Origin: Candidatus Altarchaeota archaeon
GTDB taxonomy: Archaea; SpSt-1190
DNA: 7,163 bases
Direction of reading: 5' to 3'
Assembly: GCA_018221025.1 (NCBI GenBank)
Contig: JAAOXX010000068.1
Location: forward strand, 1-7,163
Of the stretch, positions 5,438-7,163 are shown one piece after another (position 1 is the stretch's first letter; each line of letters starts with the position of its first letter). The notes under the pieces were generated by a model. That model was not told the origin of the DNA and did not search any database. It saw only the letters and a program-made list of their open reading frames with translations. The position numbers and the translations under genes are program-made.

Positions 5438-5958
5438 TACTTTTTCACCCACCCGTCTCCCTTCTTAACAACTGTGCCCTCTTTTTTTAAGTAGTATAGG
5501 TATCGTCTCGCAGTTTGAGTCGTTATTCCAACTTTCTTTGCAATGTCACCCATTGTTGCCGGAGTTTTCCGTGGTTTAAGATAGGCTACAACTTCATCTT
5601 TTTTAGTTTTCTTTGCTTTTGGTTTAACCGCTTTCTTAGTAGTTTTTTTAGCTGGTTTCTTAGTTGCTTTCTTTACTATTTTCTTTTTGATAAGTTTTTT
5701 AGTGGGCTTTTTTTTTAGATTCTTAGCAGTCTTCTTTACAGCCTTCTTGACTTTTTTCTTGGTTTTGGTTGGCTTCTTGGCAGTCTTTGCCTTGGCCTTC
5801 TTTTTTTTCTTTATTGGAGTTTCCCTCAATTCCACCACCTTACTGAGTGCACCCTCAAGCTCAGCCTCTTCAGCCGCTTCAATTTCTTTGAGCAAATCCG
5901 TTCGTTGCACTGACGATCCACCGGAACCGAGGAACCAATTCAGTATTTTTCTAAACAT
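5437..5958 (-). CDS. Lysine-rich linker-histone-like protein with C-terminal winged helix
   Basis: A 173-residue protein in three parts. Residues 1-47 have an amphipathic start (MFRKILNWFLG) and an acidic helix rich in Glu/Ala. Residues 50-120 are low complexity: 40 of 71 are lysine, in KK or KKK clusters spaced by Ala, Thr, Pro or Val, with no arginine, as in the tails of linker histone H1 and bacterial H1-like proteins such as Hc1 or AlgP. Residues 121-173 form a probable winged helix-turn-helix (MGDIAKKVGITTQTARRYL, then LKKEG and a basic GDGWVKK wing). A DNA-binding, nucleoid-compacting or regulatory role is likely by inference; the exact family is not recognised. GGTGA lies 9 bases before the ATG, 33 bases after the CBS gene stop. 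The composition is slippage-prone at DNA level. Confidence 0.85.
   Translation of the reverse strand: MFRKILNWFLGSGGSSVQRTDLLKEIEAAEEAELEGALSKVVELRETPIKKKKKAKAKTAKKPTKTKKKVKKAVKKTAKNLKKKPTKKLIKKKIVKKATKKPAKKTTKKAVKPKAKKTKKDEVVAYLKPRKTPATMGDIAKKVGITTQTARRYLYYLKKEGTVVKKGDGWVKK
5445..5449 (-). promoter_or_regulatory. Shine-Dalgarno site deciding the start of the 65-residue membrane protein
   Basis: GGTGA on the minus strand ends 7 bases before the ATG at 5437, inside the 3' end of the histone-like gene. The alternative GTG start at 5452 lies at or beyond this motif and could not use it, so the shorter reading is preferred. Confidence 0.6.
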
Positions 5959-5980
5959 ATAATAAGTTCACCGTCGTGAC

Positions 5981-5996
5981 TAATAAACTTTTCACA
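5981..5996 (-). promoter_or_regulatory. Possible internal promoter for the histone-like gene
   Basis: On the minus strand GTGAAAA (BRE-like) is followed by GTTTATTAG, whose centre is about 26 bases before the ATG at 5958. This spacing would allow a separate message beginning near the start codon. However a GGTGA site also precedes that ATG, fitting translation from a longer operon message. Both may be used; the TATA match is moderate. Confidence 0.35.
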
Positions 5997-6975
5997 CGTC
6001 TCGTCGCAATTTGACGCGTTTATCTTTTTCTTGAAGAACTTCTTTTACGAGTTTTGCAAGAGCGTCCTCTAAAGCGATGCGATGTGTTTCGGCCTCACTC
6101 ATTGAGATAAATGTTCTGAGAGACGTTGATAATTTAATTTTCACCGACCAAGTACCACGCTTTACAACACGAATACTTGAGTGTGAAACCGAAGTAATCT
6201 TGCTTATTCTTTTAATTGTTGAAAGAATTTCAGACTTGGCAAATTCTGCTTCTTTTTTTCCTAAGGTCCCGACACCCGTATAGAAAATCGGAACCTTGTA
6301 TTCTTGGAAGGTTGCAGCTAGCTCAAGAAGGTCTCTCTTAGTAATAATTCCTATTGGATTTCTTCGCTTATCAATTACAATTACAGGATTTTTCTTGACT
6401 TTTTCTGCAAAAAGTTTTACCCGAGTGCCTTCTCTTGCCACGATGGGTTTTTTCATGAGTTTCCCATTCAACCACATCCCAATTAGTTTTCCGGAATCAT
6501 TTACAACAGGTAAAACTGATAAATCGTGTTGTGATGCGACATTACCAGCATTCTTAAGTTTTGATTCCCTAATAATGGGGCAAGGACTCATAACCATCTT
6601 AGCCTCTCGCTTACCAAGGTCATGAGTAGACGGGATTGCAGAAATTACTGTGTTTTCAGTAATTCCCAATAGAGATTCACCCGCAATTGGATAACTATCA
6701 ACTTCGTATTCGAGCAGGAGTTTTGAAACCTCATATAGTGGTGTATCCATTTTTGCTGGAATGACCTGAGTAGAAAATTTCTGGACTCGTTCACCAGATG
6801 AAGCTCGAATCAAGTGTTCACGACTAACGACCTTAATCTTTTCTTTCAAAAGGCCTTTTTCCTTGATAAACATTGGTACATCACGATTTAGAAATTGTAC
6901 CACGCCCTTTGCAATATCTCCCGAATTTACAATAACGGGTTCAACTGCAAGCTCCCCTGCAAAATTTGACAACAT
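5992..6975 (-). CDS. Four-CBS-domain protein with C-terminal HPF/RaiA-like ribosome hibernation domain
   Basis: A 327-residue protein. Four CBS-type repeats can be traced at about residues 12-60, 72-115, 127-170 and 176-223; the second to fourth show the typical pattern of Pro-Val/Ile near a strand followed by Gly-Ile/Met and a Thr/Asn-rich turn (SYPIAGESLLGITEN, VLPVVNDSGKLIGMW, VIVIDKRRNPIGIITKRDLL). Such pairs usually bind adenine nucleotides. Residues about 228-327 follow the HPF/RaiA order: strand, long helix (EAEFAKSEILSTIKRI), three strands (SSIRVV, WSVKIKLS, TFISMSEAE), helix (IALEDALAKLVKEV), basic tail. The proposed job is silencing ribosomes according to energy state, which is inference. 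The ATG at 6975 is preferred over TTG at 6996 because GAGGTGA lies 5 bases before it. Translation appears coupled to the cdc48-like gene. Confidence 0.85.
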   Translation of the reverse strand: MLSNFAGELAVEPVIVNSGDIAKGVVQFLNRDVPMFIKEKGLLKEKIKVVSREHLIRASSGERVQKFSTQVIPAKMDTPLYEVSKLLLEYEVDSYPIAGESLLGITENTVISAIPSTHDLGKREAKMVMSPCPIIRESKLKNAGNVASQHDLSVLPVVNDSGKLIGMWLNGKLMKKPIVAREGTRVKLFAEKVKKNPVIVIDKRRNPIGIITKRDLLELAATFQEYKVPIFYTGVGTLGKKEAEFAKSEILSTIKRISKITSVSHSSIRVVKRGTWSVKIKLSTSLRTFISMSEAETHRIALEDALAKLVKEVLQEKDKRVKLRRDV

Positions 6976-6980
6976 TTTTT

Positions 6981-6987
6981 TCACCTC
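6981..6987 (-). promoter_or_regulatory. Shine-Dalgarno site of the CBS-HPF gene, overlapping the cdc48 stop
   Basis: GAGGTGA on the minus strand ends 5 bases before the ATG at 6975, and its last three bases are the TGA stop of the upstream ATPase gene. This fixes the ATG as the likely start and suggests that terminating ribosomes re-initiate here. Confidence 0.75.
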
Positions 6988-7163
6988 GAATTCCAAGAAC
7001 GAGCCTTCTCATAGAATTTTCGCTCCTCATCACTTAGTCCTGGCTGAATTTTAAGCAATGCCTCTCTAAAATGTTTCATGGTTATTTTTTCCATGAAGTG
7101 CTCTGGTCGAATTTCAATAGTTCCAAGTGACTCGGCACGATTTTTTTCTAAGATACTTTGAAC
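6981..7163 (-). CDS. C-terminal tail of a Cdc48/VCP-like AAA+ ATPase (partial)
   Basis: The frame enters from the right edge and ends in TGA at 6981-6983, giving the last 60 residues. The block ITMKHFREALLKIQPGLSDE, followed by ERKFYEKARSW, matches the end of the second AAA+ module of archaeal Cdc48/VCP, where a helix reading roughly MRHFEEAL.K..PS.S closes the small ATPase subdomain. Cdc48 is a hexameric unfoldase that feeds substrates to the proteasome. The preceding part (VQSILEKNRAESLGTIEIRP) would be the end of the helix pair before it. No catalytic motif is inside the window, so another AAA+ protein of the same clade is possible. It is the first visible gene of the minus-strand operon. 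Confidence 0.65.
   Translation of the reverse strand, partial: VQSILEKNRAESLGTIEIRPEHFMEKITMKHFREALLKIQPGLSDEERKFYEKARSWNSR

Noticed and set aside
5590..5830. Tandem DNA repeat or CRISPR-like array in the lysine-rich region
   Set aside because: The repetition is at the level of KK-type amino acid spacing; no exact repeat unit with constant spacers recurs.
5515..5962. Long hydrophobic Phe/Leu-rich open frames on the plus strand across the lysine-rich gene
   Set aside because: They are antisense shadows: lysine codons read backwards give Phe and Leu. The minus-strand frame has a start, a Shine-Dalgarno site and a recognisable winged helix.
6976..6996. TTG start adding seven residues to the CBS-HPF protein
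   Set aside because: The added codons lie over the Shine-Dalgarno site and the end of the upstream gene, whereas the ATG at 6975 has a well-spaced GAGGTGA.

Overview
The window reads as a chromosomal piece of an archaeon with fairly AT-rich DNA. The evidence is a diphthine synthase, a Nob1-type PIN endonuclease with zinc ribbon, the archaeal/eukaryotic ribosomal proteins uS15 (long form) and eS1, a Cdc48-like ATPase tail, TATA-type promoters about 25 bases ahead of start codons, and Shine-Dalgarno sites of the GAGGTG/GGTGA type inside operons. A euryarchaeal or DPANN-type lineage is plausible, but the sequence alone does not name one. The whole window is densely coding; no stretch over 300 bases lacks a gene.

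Bases 1-3030 (+) hold the tail of one gene and six complete small genes packed head to tail, with stop/start overlaps and good Shine-Dalgarno sites. Each product has a hydrophobic N-terminal segment followed by an apparently external domain. Four of the six have a Lys-Gly pair directly before the hydrophobic segment, as in class III (prepilin-type) signal peptides. I recognise none of them by family. Together they look like a surface or pilus-like (minor pilin/pseudopilin-like) assembly and are the least explained part of the window.

Bases 3006-3677 (-) encode diphthine synthase (dphB), which converges on and overlaps the surface operon. Divergent from it, 3719-5243 (+) carry nob1, then rps15 and rps3ae: a small-subunit biogenesis group with a 16S rRNA 3'-end nuclease and two ribosomal proteins. 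nob1, rps15 and probably dphB have no Shine-Dalgarno site and appear to be leaderless.

Bases 5240-7163 (-) form a second operon, read from the right edge: the end of a Cdc48-like AAA+ ATPase, a four-CBS-domain protein with a C-terminal domain resembling the ribosome hibernation factor HPF/RaiA, a lysine-rich linker-histone-like protein ending in a winged helix, and a 65-residue two-helix membrane protein. The junctions are tight: a Shine-Dalgarno site over the cdc48 stop, a 33-base gap, and a TAATG stop/start. The CBS-HPF fusion suggests nucleotide-sensed ribosome silencing, and the histone-like protein suggests a nucleoid role, so the operon may serve stress or dormancy. That reading is inference.
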